Program-made: the position numbers and the translations under genes
DNA from: Catenuloplanes atrovinosus
GTDB lineage: Bacteria; Actinomycetota; Actinomycetes; Mycobacteriales; Micromonosporaceae
DNA: 64,000 bases
Assembly: GCF_031458235.1 (NCBI RefSeq)
Contig: NZ_JAVDYB010000001.1
Coordinates: forward strand, 7,010,501 to 7,074,500
Direction: 5' to 3'
In this document: positions 43,621 through 52,920 of the stretch, one piece after another
How the letters are laid out: each line of letters begins with the position of its first letter
Numbering within the stretch: position 1 is the stretch's first letter
Notes under the pieces: model-generated
What the model was told of the DNA's origin: nothing
What the model saw: only the letters and a program-made list of their open reading frames with translations
Databases searched by the model: none

Positions 43621-44262
43621 ATGACCGCAGCGTCGGGGGGCGCACAAACGGCGGGACGGCCCACGCGTCTGCCGCGCTCCGCGCGCCGCAAGCAGTTGCT
43701 CGCCGCCGCGCAGGAGGTCTTCGTCGCGCAGGGTTACCACGCGGCCGCGATGGACGACATCGCGGAGCGGGCCGGCGTCTCCAAGCCGGTGCTCTACCAG
43801 CACTTCCCGGGCAAGCTCGAGCTCTACCTGGCGCTGCTGGACACGCACTGCGAGGCGATCGTCGCCAAGGTCCAGGCCGCGATGCGCGCGACGCCGGACA
43901 ACAAGGAGCGCGTCCGGGGCGCCGTCACCGCGTACTTCGACTTCGTCGACCACGAGAGTGAGGCGTTCCGCCTGGTCTTCGCGTCCGACCTGCGGAACGA
44001 GCCGGCCGTGCGGGAGCGGGTGGAGCGGGTCGAGAAGGGCTGCATCGCGGCGCTGACCGACACCATCATCTCGGACACCGGCGTCAACCGGGCGCACGCG
44101 GAACTGCTGGCGTCCGGCCTGGTCGGGGCCGCGGAGACGGCCGCGCAGTTCTGGCTGGCGAACGGCCGGCAGATCCCGAAGCAGGAGGCGGAGTCGCTGC
44201 TGACCGCCCTGCTGTGGCGCGGCATCGCCAGCTTCCCGCTCCAGGGTGATCCCACACCGTAG
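43621..44262 (+). CDS. TetR-family regulator (Rv3208-like)
   Basis: A 213-residue TetR regulator: helix-turn-helix in AAAMDDIAERAGVSKPVLYQ then HFPGKLELYLALL, and an all-alpha effector domain. AAGGAGG lies 6 bases before the ATG. It is followed 105 bp later by the DUF3107 gene, the same order as M. tuberculosis Rv3208-Rv3208A (TB9.4). Divergent from the large disordered-protein gene, which it may regulate. Confidence 0.93.
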   Translation: MTAASGGAQTAGRPTRLPRSARRKQLLAAAQEVFVAQGYHAAAMDDIAERAGVSKPVLYQHFPGKLELYLALLDTHCEAIVAKVQAAMRATPDNKERVRGAVTAYFDFVDHESEAFRLVFASDLRNEPAVRERVERVEKGCIAALTDTIISDTGVNRAHAELLASGLVGAAETAAQFWLANGRQIPKQEAESLLTALLWRGIASFPLQGDPTP

Positions 44263-44367
44263 GGCGGAGAATTCAGCTCTGCGCGAGCACGGCGGTTGAG
44301 CTGCCGATCGGCGCCTCGGATCGGCTAGCCTTCGGAACGGAACATCTTCGTCCCATGAGGAGGACCC

Positions 44368-44592
44368 GTGGAGGTCAAGATCGGCGTCCAGTACGCGCCG
44401 CGCGAGCTCGTGCTGGAGAGCGGACAGACGCCGGACGAGGTCGAAAAGGTCGTGACCGAGGCGATCAACGGCGACGGTGTCCTGACCCTCACCGACGAGA
44501 AGGGCCGCAAGGTCATTGTCCCGGTGACGAAGGTCGCGTACGTGGAGATCGCAGAGGCCAGCCAGCGGTCGGTCGGCTTCACCGCTCGCTGA
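44368..44592 (+). CDS. DUF3107 protein (TB9.4-like)
   Basis: A 74-residue acidic protein beginning V-E-V-K-I-G-V-Q-Y-A-P-R-E and containing SGQTPDEVEKVVTEAI and LTDEKGRKVIVPVTKVAYVE, the DUF3107 pattern. The family includes the M. tuberculosis T-cell antigen TB9.4; its function is unknown. Start GTG with GAGGAGG. Located between TetR and the ferritin-like gene, conserved order. Confidence 0.93.
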   Translation: MEVKIGVQYAPRELVLESGQTPDEVEKVVTEAINGDGVLTLTDEKGRKVIVPVTKVAYVEIAEASQRSVGFTAR

Positions 44593-44635
44593 GCACACGA
44601 TGTGACCGAGCCGCCGGGCCGCTGGGCCCGGCGGC

Positions 44636-45304
44636 TCAGTTGTTGAGGTCGAGCGCGTCCATCCGCGCGGTGTGCGCCGTCATCAGGCGCTGGAAGAGCT
44701 TCTGCACGCCGTCCTCGTGCCCGGTGCCGGTGACGATCAGCTCGGTCAGCGGCGCGCGCTCGGCCGCCACCCGCTGCGCGTGCGAGAGCGTCTCGCCGAC
44801 CAGCCGCCGGGCCCACATGGAGAGCCGGTTCGCGACCTTGGGGTCCTCCTCGATCGCGGCCCGCAGCTCCGCCTCGGCGAACGCGGCGTACCGGCCGTCG
44901 TGGAGCACCCGCCGCACCAGGTCGCCGTCGGGCGCGTCGAGCAGCGCCGCCACCTCGGCCAGGAAGTCGTCCGCGATGCCGTCGCCGACGTAGACCTTGG
45001 TCAGTGCCTCCAGCCAGTCCTTCGGCTCGGTGGCGTCGTGGTACTCCTCGACCGGGCGCACGTACGGCGCCATCGCCCGCTCCGGGTCGGCGCCGTGCTC
45101 CGCGAGCCGGGCCGCCACCCGCTGGTAGCCGTCCACCTCCACCGCCGCCATCTCGCCGAGCGTCGCCCGCCGGCGCAGGTCGGGTGCGAGCGCGGCGTCG
45201 CGCGCCATCCGCTCGAACGCGAGCAGCTCGCCGAACGCCACCAGCCCGAGCAGCTCCACCACGGGGGCGCGAAGATCTTGTGATCGTGAATCGTCACCGG
45301 ACAC
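44636..45304 (-). CDS. ferritin-like fold protein (MiaE-like, Rv3210c homologue)
   Basis: A 222-residue all-helical protein with Glu and His residues spaced as in di-iron four-helix bundles (VAFGELLAFERMARDA, TLGEMAAVEVDGYQRV, RRLVGETLSHAQRVAAER). The family is annotated as ferritin-like or tRNA-hydroxylase-like, but no activity is proven for actinobacterial members. GTG start at 45304. Convergent with the DUF3107 gene and divergent from the helicase, matching M. tuberculosis gene order. Confidence 0.85.
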   Translation of the reverse strand: MSGDDSRSQDLRAPVVELLGLVAFGELLAFERMARDAALAPDLRRRATLGEMAAVEVDGYQRVAARLAEHGADPERAMAPYVRPVEEYHDATEPKDWLEALTKVYVGDGIADDFLAEVAALLDAPDGDLVRRVLHDGRYAAFAEAELRAAIEEDPKVANRLSMWARRLVGETLSHAQRVAAERAPLTELIVTGTGHEDGVQKLFQRLMTAHTARMDALDLNN

Positions 45305-45657
45305 GAGCGCAGGCTACCGCTCAACGCTGAACGCGGCAGCGAACCGCCGTGACCAGCGGCGCACAACCTCCGTGTGACGCACGCCACTAACCGGCACCCC
45401 AGCCGAATCGAGATATTCCACCTGAGGTGCCGTTCATGCTGGTCGGGTATGCTGGCAGCAGATCAGGCGCAGGTATCGATTTCATCGCCGCGACGCAGCC
45501 CGGACAGCGAGACTGACGTCGGCCGATGAACCCAAGCCCTGCGACGGCGTGCGGGCCCGCGGACGTCTCTCGACGACCGCGCGCGGCCCGCGCCTCGACC
45601 CACACGCGCCCTCGAAACGACGCGGGGCGCACCACGAGAGGGCACCCCCAAAACTTT
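45305..45657. other. long untranslated region upstream of the DEAD-box gene
   Basis: About 350 bp separate the divergent ferritin-like and helicase starts. No protein gene fits. A TATGCT near 45447 could be a -10 element, which would leave a leader of about 200 bases. Cold-responsive DEAD-box genes often have long leaders, but no known RNA family is recognised here. Confidence 0.4.
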
Positions 45658-47352
<1,695 letters not shown>

Positions 47353-47371
47353 CCTCACGAGATCGACCTAG

Positions 47372-47405
47372 AAGGCGGATTCCCGGCGACGGGGGTCCGC
47401 CTTTT
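47372..47405 (+). terminator. terminator after the DEAD-box gene
   Basis: AAGGCGGA and TCCGCCTT with an inner CCC/GGG stem, followed by TTTT, 20 bases past the helicase stop. Confidence 0.85.
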
Positions 47406-47727
47406 CTGGTCCGCGGCGGCGAAGGCCGCCATTCACGATTTCCCGCTTCCGGCGGGGCACCTTCGCATGCCCCCGCGGGCCGCAGTGTCTACTCCGCTCA
47501 GGGGTGGGCGGTCGGGGCGGCAGCCGGCTCGCTGCCGGGTCCGGTCCGTGGCCGCACGATCGAACCCGTACCCGTACCCGTACCGCGGCCTGGGCTTGAT
47601 CTTGGGTTTTGATCTCAGGGTGGCGGGCCCCCCGCCGATCCTGGGACCTGCGAGCCACGGATGGCCTCGCACCCGCGAGAGACGGACCTCTCGCGCGCGC
47701 CACGGACGGTGAAGGGTGGGTGTACCG
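47406..47727. other. gene-free stretch before the deacetylase gene
   Basis: No supported gene. A short run of the hexamer CCCGTA (about 47567-47583) and GC-rich sequence are all that is seen. A promoter for the deacetylase should lie here but none is clear. Confidence 0.4.
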
Positions 47728-48426
47728 ATGGATCGGCAGGCGATGGGGCTCACCCTCACCGCCAACGGCTTCGTGCCCACGGTACGCCCGGGCGCGCTCG
47801 CCGTGGCGGCCACACGTCCGGTGATCCGCGGGTACGTCGCGCTCACCTTCGACGACGGGCCGAGCGCGGGGACCGGGGTGGTGCTCAACATCCTGGCCGA
47901 GGCGCAGGCGCGGGCCACGTTCTTCTTCGTGGGTGGCGGCGTGGAGACGGACTGGCGGTACGCGAGCCGGGCCGCGCTGGCCGGGCACGCGATCGGCAAC
48001 CACAGCTACAGCCATCCCGACCTGGCCGCGATCCCGCTCAAGGACGCGGCCGTGGAGCTCGGGCGCACCCAGGCCGCGATCACCCGGTACACCGGCGCGG
48101 TGCCGATGCTCGGGCGGCCGCCGTTCGGCAGCGCCAACGAGGACGTGGTCAGGCTGTTCCGCGAGTACGGCGTGGAGCCGGTGCTGTGGGCGTACAACCC
48201 GGAGGACAACGCGGGTCAGGCCGCGGCGGCGATCGGCGCCGCGGTGCTGGGTGCGGTCCGGGACGGCGACATCGTGCTGCTGCACTGCGCGCAGCGCGAG
48301 ACGCAGCGGATGCTGCCGGAGCTGATCAGCGGGCTGCGGGCACGCGGCCTGGAGCCGGGCCGGATCGAGATCACCGGCGAGTACCAGGAGCGCAACCACA
48401 GCTACGCCCGCGCCGTCGCCTGGTGA
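47728..48426 (+). CDS. NodB-type polysaccharide deacetylase
   Basis: A 232-residue carbohydrate esterase family 4 protein. Motif 1 is ALTFDDGPS (catalytic base and metal Asp), motif 2 is NHSYSHPDL (two metal His), and motif 3 is GRPPFGS. It would remove acetyl groups from chitin-like or peptidoglycan sugars. No signal peptide is visible, which is odd for an enzyme of cell-wall substrates. ATG 47728 has GGGTGG at good distance; a GTG four codons upstream is less likely. Confidence 0.88.
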   Translation: MDRQAMGLTLTANGFVPTVRPGALAVAATRPVIRGYVALTFDDGPSAGTGVVLNILAEAQARATFFFVGGGVETDWRYASRAALAGHAIGNHSYSHPDLAAIPLKDAAVELGRTQAAITRYTGAVPMLGRPPFGSANEDVVRLFREYGVEPVLWAYNPEDNAGQAAAAIGAAVLGAVRDGDIVLLHCAQRETQRMLPELISGLRARGLEPGRIEITGEYQERNHSYARAVAW

Positions 48427-48432
48427 ACGCGG

Positions 48433-48476
48433 AGAGCCGCCCCTCCGCGCGCTGCAATTCGCGGAGGGGCGGCTCT
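48433..48476. terminator. bidirectional terminator
   Basis: A perfect 17-bp stem (AGAGCCGCCCCTCCGCG with its complement) and 10-base loop lies between the convergent deacetylase and triple-repeat protein genes. Confidence 0.85.
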
Positions 48477-48491
48477 GGTCCGTGCGGTGGA

Positions 48492-49727
48492 TCAGGCCTC
48501 CGAGCAGGGGGCGAGCCCGGCCACGTTCAGCTGCGGCTTGTCCGTGTGCCGGCCGATCGCGGTGGCGATCCGGTTGATCGCGGCGACCCGCTTGTCCTCC
48601 AGCGGGCCGATGATCGCGTTCTGCACGAAGTTCGGGCCGCCCTCGCCGGCCGAGTTCGCCAGCCGGGTCTCCGCCTCCTGGATCTGCTTCTCCAGCTGCG
48701 CCAGGTTGCTCTCCACCTCGGCCAGCGCCTGGTTCGGGATGGCCGGAAGCTGGTCCGCCACGGTCGGGCAGGCGATGGCGCCGTCCGAGCCGCCGTCGTT
48801 CGCCTCGTTGATCACCAGCTGGGTGAAGCCGGCGCCGGCGTCGCCGCCGCCCGCGTTGCCGTTACCGCCCTCGACCGGGTCCGCGACCGGGACCTCGTCC
48901 TCGTTCAGCTCGCACGGCGCGAGCGTCGCGACGTCCAGGTCCGGGCGCTCGGCGTTACGGCCGATCGCGGTGGCGATCCGGTTGATCGTGGCGACGCGCT
49001 TGTCCTCCAGCGGGCCGAGGATGGCGTTCTGCACGAAGTTCGCGCCGCCCTGGCCGACCGTGTCCACCAGGCGCTGGTTGGCCTCCGCGATCTGCGTGTC
49101 CAGCAGCTCCAGGTTGCGGGTGACCTCGTCCTGCGCCTGCGCCGGGATCTCCGGCAGCTCACCGGCCACGTCGGGGCAGGAGATCGCACCGGCCGCCGCG
49201 CCGCCGCCCGCCTCCTCGCCGCCGCCGGCGTTCTCGTCCTCGCCACCGGCGTTCTCGTCCTCGCCGCCCGCGTTCTCGTCCTCGCCACCCGCGCCCAGCG
49301 AGCACTCCGCGAGACCGCCCAGGTTGGTCGGCTTCTCCGCGGTGCGGCCGATCGAGATCGCGATCCGGTCGATCGTGGCGGCCCGCTTGTCGGCCAGCGG
49401 GCCGAGGATCGCGTTCTGCACGAAGTTCGGGCCGCCCTCGCCGGCCGACGTGGCCAGGCGGTTGTTCGCCTCCTGAAGCTGCGTCTCCAGCAGCGCCAGG
49501 TTGCGGTCCACCTCGGCCTGCGCGCTGGCCGGGATGGCGGGTAGCTTGTCCGCCACGGTCGGGCAGGTGATGGTCTGCCCGCTCGCGTCCGACGATCCGG
49601 TGCCGGCCATCGCCACGCCCAGACCGCCGCCGAGCAGCGTGATCGCGCCCACGGCGATCATGCCGGGGACCTTGTAACGACGCCAGTTGCGCCAGCCAGT
49701 CTTCTCGTTGTCCCAGCTCGGTGCCAT
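48492..49727 (-). CDS. exported protein with three tandem about 88-residue Cys-flanked repeats, unknown
   Basis: A 411-residue protein with a basic N-terminus (WRNWRRYKV) and one hydrophobic helix (about 22-41). The exterior has three homologous domains running Cys55-Cys142, Cys184-Cys272 and Cys320-Cys408. Each has the pattern CP.VA..LP.IP then NL..L then GGPNFVQNAILGPL.DKR and R.A..IGR. One Cys at each end suggests a disulfide closing every domain. The linker after domain 1 holds G-G-E-D-E-N-A three times in a row; the second linker is Gly/Asn/Asp rich. No known family is recognised. Probably a surface protein; partner unknown. Confidence 0.8.
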   Translation of the reverse strand: MAPSWDNEKTGWRNWRRYKVPGMIAVGAITLLGGGLGVAMAGTGSSDASGQTITCPTVADKLPAIPASAQAEVDRNLALLETQLQEANNRLATSAGEGGPNFVQNAILGPLADKRAATIDRIAISIGRTAEKPTNLGGLAECSLGAGGEDENAGGEDENAGGEDENAGGGEEAGGGAAAGAISCPDVAGELPEIPAQAQDEVTRNLELLDTQIAEANQRLVDTVGQGGANFVQNAILGPLEDKRVATINRIATAIGRNAERPDLDVATLAPCELNEDEVPVADPVEGGNGNAGGGDAGAGFTQLVINEANDGGSDGAIACPTVADQLPAIPNQALAEVESNLAQLEKQIQEAETRLANSAGEGGPNFVQNAIIGPLEDKRVAAINRIATAIGRHTDKPQLNVAGLAPCSEA

Positions 49728-50032
49728 CCGCCTGAACCCAACCCTTCGCAGATTCGTACGGCCGATAGCCTGCGTCGCTCGTCGCGGGCGTACCGGTGAG
49801 CCTTGTTCGCTCTAGCCCTGCCGGGCCGCCCGAGCGAGGACGGTCCGGCGAGGCTCCGGAGGTTGTCGAGGCGTGCCGCCTCGCTCGGTCCTACGGGGTG
49901 GGGCGGCGTGGGGGTTCAACGGTTTCCGGCTATTCACCGGAGGATTTCGATGGACCTTTAGGGAAGTTTTAAGGGAGCCTGGGGCATCGATTAGATCGAC
50001 CGTTTCGACGCCCGTTTCGACTGTCTCGCGGC
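49728..50032. other. gene-free stretch upstream of the triple-repeat protein gene
   Basis: No supported gene on either strand. The sequence holds an AT-richer patch (about 49960-50020) that may contain the leftward promoter, plus scattered short GC repeats. Confidence 0.4.
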
Positions 50033-50338
50033 TCAGGAACGCGGTGTGACGCCCAGCACAGCGCAGGCCTCGTGGTACATCCGGGCCGCCTCGCCGCGCA
50101 CCTGCCGACGCTCGGTCAGCCGCTCGGAGAACGGAATCCGGACCGGCACCTCGGCACCGTCCACGATCGCCGTGAAGTCCATGCCGTCCGCGTCCATCCC
50201 GGACATGCGCGCCGCGGTGGTGGCCTCCGGCTGACCGCCGAGACCGCGCACGATCAGCACGTTGTCGTCGGCGTGGTCGTCGTTCATGTGGCGCATGATC
50301 TGCGCCACCACTTCCGGGGTGAAGACGGTGTCTGCCAT
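50033..50338 (-). CDS. DUF2470 protein
   Basis: A 101-residue protein of the DUF2470 type (EVVAQIMRHMNDDHADDNVL, GMDADGMDFTAIVDG, RIPFSERLTE). The domain is found alone or at the end of HugZ/pyridoxamine-oxidase-like haem oxygenases and may bind haem. Start ATG 50338. It stands alone, divergent from the methyltransferase gene; a long hairpin lies between them. Confidence 0.9.
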   Translation of the reverse strand: MADTVFTPEVVAQIMRHMNDDHADDNVLIVRGLGGQPEATTAARMSGMDADGMDFTAIVDGAEVPVRIPFSERLTERRQVRGEAARMYHEACAVLGVTPRS

Positions 50339-50392
50339 GGCAGGCAGCGTAAGCCAAGATCACGTGCCGCGGCCGTCCGTGGCGAACGGCCC

Positions 50393-50468
50393 AGAGCCTG
50401 TATCGACGTGCGGCCGGGCGGCGCCTGGGCCACGCCGCGGCCCGGCATCCCACGTCGATACAGGCTCT
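50393..50468. repeat. 76-bp long hairpin with perfect 18-bp arms
   Basis: AGAGCCTGTATCGACGTG (50393-50410) and its exact complement (50451-50468) enclose an inner stem GCCGGGC/GCCCGGC (50413-50419 / 50440-50446). It lies 11 bases before the methyltransferase start codon and 54 bases before the DUF2470 start on the other strand. The arms are less GC rich than the surroundings. It could be a regulatory RNA hairpin, an operator, or a small non-autonomous repeat element. Confidence 0.8.
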
Positions 50469-50479
50469 AAGCTTGTGGG

Positions 50480-51622
50480 ATGCCCGAACCGCTTTCCGCC
50501 GCCCTCGCCGAGGTGCGTGACCTGCTGCTGCGCCCCGACCTGACCCGCGCGGTGGCCGCCGGGCGCCGCCGGGGGCAGACGCCGTCCGTGGTCCGGGCCG
50601 AGCTGCGGCCGGTGTCGCTCAAGGGCGGGCCCAAGCTCCAGATCGTCACGAACGACGGCACCCGGCCGTTCACCCGGAACGTCGCCTTCGGCACGGAGGC
50701 CTCGTCCGCGGTGGACGAGCTGCTGGCCGAGCCGTTCGGCAACTGGCACGTCGAGTCGACGGCCGGCACCGTGCAGCTCCGGGTGACCAAGAAGGGCGAG
50801 GCGCAGATCCACCGCGCGCTGCCGGAGACCGCCGGGGCGGCGCCGGCCTCGCACGACCGGGTGAAGGAGCATCTGCTCGCGCCGGACGACCCGCTGTTCG
50901 CGGAGATCGGCGGCGGCGCGGCCAAGCGCCGTCAGGTGGACGCGTTCCTCCGCGCGCTGGCCGCCACGCTCCCCGACGAGCTGCCCGGCCGCCTGCGCGT
51001 GGTCGACCTCGGCTGCGGCAACGCGTACCTGACGTTCGCCGCCTACCGATACCTCGCCGGGCGGGGCGTGGCGCTGGACGTGGTCGGCGTGGACGTGCGC
51101 GAGGACCAGCGGGTACGCAACACCGCGCTGGCCGAGCGGCTCGGCTGCGCCGGCGAGGTCCGGTTCGTGGCCGGCACCATCCTGGACGCGGACGTCGACG
51201 GCGCCGACGTGGTGCTCGCGCTGCACGCCTGCGACACCGCCACGGACGAGGCGCTGGCCCGCGCGGTCACCTGGCAGGCGCGCTGGGTGCTCGCCGCGCC
51301 GTGCTGCCACCACGACCTGGCCACGCAGCTGCGGAAGGCACCGCCCGCGGCGCCGTTCGAGGGGCTGGGCCGGCACGGCATCCTGCGCGAGCGCTTCGCG
51401 GACGTGCTCACCGACACGGTCCGGGCCGCGCTGCTGCGGCTGCACGGCTACCGCGTCGAGGTGGTGGAGTTCATCGACTCCGCGCACACGCCGCGCAACC
51501 TGCTGATCCGCGCGCGCCGCACCGGCGCCGCACCGACCGAGGCCGCGCGCGCGGAGTACACGGCGCTGACCGGGGAGTTCCGGATCGAGCCCGCGCTGGA
51601 GAAGCTGCTCAGCCGATCGTGA
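50480..51622 (+). CDS. SAM-dependent methyltransferase (Methyltransf_32 type)
   Basis: A 380-residue protein. An N-terminal region (about 1-165) precedes a Rossmann methyltransferase with motif I VVDLGCGNAYLTFAAYRYL. The LALHACDTATDEAL and LAAPCCHHDLA motifs are shared with the GSTCD/METTL25-like group. RNA or protein methylation is possible; the substrate is unknown. ATG 50480 is only 11 bases after a long hairpin, which could hide the ribosome site. Its 3' end overlaps the convergent copper-protein gene by 14 bases. Confidence 0.87.
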   Translation: MPEPLSAALAEVRDLLLRPDLTRAVAAGRRRGQTPSVVRAELRPVSLKGGPKLQIVTNDGTRPFTRNVAFGTEASSAVDELLAEPFGNWHVESTAGTVQLRVTKKGEAQIHRALPETAGAAPASHDRVKEHLLAPDDPLFAEIGGGAAKRRQVDAFLRALAATLPDELPGRLRVVDLGCGNAYLTFAAYRYLAGRGVALDVVGVDVREDQRVRNTALAERLGCAGEVRFVAGTILDADVDGADVVLALHACDTATDEALARAVTWQARWVLAAPCCHHDLATQLRKAPPAAPFEGLGRHGILRERFADVLTDTVRAALLRLHGYRVEVVEFIDSAHTPRNLLIRARRTGAAPTEAARAEYTALTGEFRIEPALEKLLSRS

Positions 51623-52622
51623 TCGTGTACGCCGCGGTGTGCACCACGCCGTCCACCTGGAAGTCGAAGAACGCGCGGTAGCGGCCCTTACTCGGCGCGG
51701 CCAGCCAGAACTTCACGGCGCCGTCCACGGTGAGCCGGTCCTCCGGGTGCACGTGGACGTAGCCGAGGTCGCCCTCGCGCAGCACCACCAGATGCCCGTT
51801 GGCGCCCAGGTACGGCTCCGGCCGCACGAGCGCGCCGTTCCGCCGTACCGTGAAGATCATCGGCTGAACCGAGCCGAGCATGGGCGTGCCGGCCAGCTCC
51901 ACCTCGAACCCGCCGGCGGTGGCCGCCGGCGCGGGCGCGGGCAGCGGCACCGCCGCGTAGTCGCCGCCGACCGAGAGATCCACGCCGAGCGTGCCGGCGA
52001 CCTGCGCGCCGGCCGCGGTGGTGGCCGTGAAGTCGGCGAAGACGCGCCACGTGCCCGCGGTGGGCAGCGCCAGCTCGGTGCTCCAGGTGCCGTCCGGCGC
52101 CAGCTCCGGGTGCAGGTGCTGGTATCCGGACAGGTCGCGGCGCACCACGATCAGGTGCAGGCGCTTGTCGTGCACCACGGCGAAGTCGGTCACCGGCGTG
52201 CCGTCCGCGGTCTGTATGACGAACCGGAACGGCGCCCGCGGGGACGGCGCCGGGAACGCGGTCTCGGCCGGCACCAGCCGGAAGTCCGCGGAACCGACCA
52301 CCAGGCCGCCGACGTCGCCCGCGGCCGGGTTGCCACCGGCCGCGCCGCCGGCCGTGACGCCGGTGCCGCCGCTGGCGCCGCCGTGCGAGTGCGGCGCCAC
52401 GCCGGGCGCGTCCGTGTGCACCGCGTTCGCCCCGGTCGCGGCCGGCAGCGGCGCGGGCTCGGCGGAGCCGCCGGAGGTGATCCGGCCCAGGCCGAACCCG
52501 GCGAGCACGGCCAGCACCACGCCGCCGACCACGCCGAGCAGGCGCATCGAGGTGCGCTCGTCCGGCGCGGCGCCGGTTTCGACCTCCGGGGCGGTGCCGG
52601 TCTCGGACCCGGCGTCAGGCAT
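51609..52622 (-). CDS. membrane-anchored His-rich putative copper-binding protein
   Basis: A 337-residue protein with a short cytoplasmic head, one hydrophobic helix (LLGVVGGVVLAVLAGFGLGR, about 28-47), a His/Gly linker and an exported part. The exported part contains two similar motifs, HLIVVRRDLSGYQHLHPE and HLVVLREGDLGYVHVHPE, about 110 residues apart. The paired His suggest metal binding. It overlaps copZ by 8 bases and shares its CsoR-like operator, so an extracytoplasmic role in copper handling is inferred. Not a family with proven function. Confidence 0.75.
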   Translation of the reverse strand: MPDAGSETGTAPEVETGAAPDERTSMRLLGVVGGVVLAVLAGFGLGRITSGGSAEPAPLPAATGANAVHTDAPGVAPHSHGGASGGTGVTAGGAAGGNPAAGDVGGLVVGSADFRLVPAETAFPAPSPRAPFRFVIQTADGTPVTDFAVVHDKRLHLIVVRRDLSGYQHLHPELAPDGTWSTELALPTAGTWRVFADFTATTAAGAQVAGTLGVDLSVGGDYAAVPLPAPAPAATAGGFEVELAGTPMLGSVQPMIFTVRRNGALVRPEPYLGANGHLVVLREGDLGYVHVHPEDRLTVDGAVKFWLAAPSKGRYRAFFDFQVDGVVHTAAYTITIG

Positions 52623-52833
52623 CGGCCGAGGCCAGCTCGTAGCCCGCCTCGTCCACGGCCGTGCGGACCTCGTCGATGGGGAGCGGGCCGTCGCTGGTGA
52701 CGGTCACGGTGCCGGTCGGCAGGTCGACGCTCACCTCGTGCACGCCCGGCAGCTGGGTGAGCTCGCCGGTGACCGCCTGCACGCAGTGCGCGCAGGTCAT
52801 TCCCGTGACGGCGTAGGTGTTGGTGACGGACAT
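52615..52833 (-). CDS. copZ: copper chaperone CopZ
   Basis: A 72-residue heavy-metal-associated domain with the copper site GMTCAHCVQAV near the N-terminus and the typical ferredoxin-like pattern (VSVDLPTGTVTVTSDGPLP, VRTAVDEAGYEL). It carries Cu(I) in the cytoplasm, normally to an exporting ATPase; no ATPase gene is in the window. First gene of a two-gene operon controlled by the palindrome at 52867-52885. Confidence 0.94.
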   Translation of the reverse strand: MSVTNTYAVTGMTCAHCVQAVTGELTQLPGVHEVSVDLPTGTVTVTSDGPLPIDEVRTAVDEAGYELASADA

Positions 52834-52866
52834 AGCGCACACTCCCTCGGGCTCGATCGATCCGAC

Positions 52867-52885
52867 TATACCCCCCGGTGGTATA
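52867..52885 (-). promoter_or_regulatory. CsoR-like copper operator overlapping the copZ -10
   Basis: TATACC and GGTATA flank a 7-base C-rich centre (CCCCGGT), the form of CsoR boxes (GTATAC-C-rich-GTATAC). On the minus strand TATAGT at 52870-52865 is a good -10 for copZ and is overlapped by the box, so a Cu(I)-released repressor is likely. The rightward NlpC/P60 gene starts 36 bp away and may be affected too. Confidence 0.65.
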
Positions 52886-52920
52886 CGCGCCTCCCGGGCC
52901 GGGAGCCTCGTTGATCCGGT

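Noticed and set aside
47467-47712. An 81-codon plus-strand frame before the deacetylase gene.
   Set aside because: It contains a short CCCGTA repeat read as Tyr-Pro, has no ribosome site and no resemblance to any protein.
49812-50453. A longer gene covering the DUF2470 region on the minus strand.
   Set aside because: The DUF2470 frame is a clear family match; the longer frame is an Arg-rich shadow.
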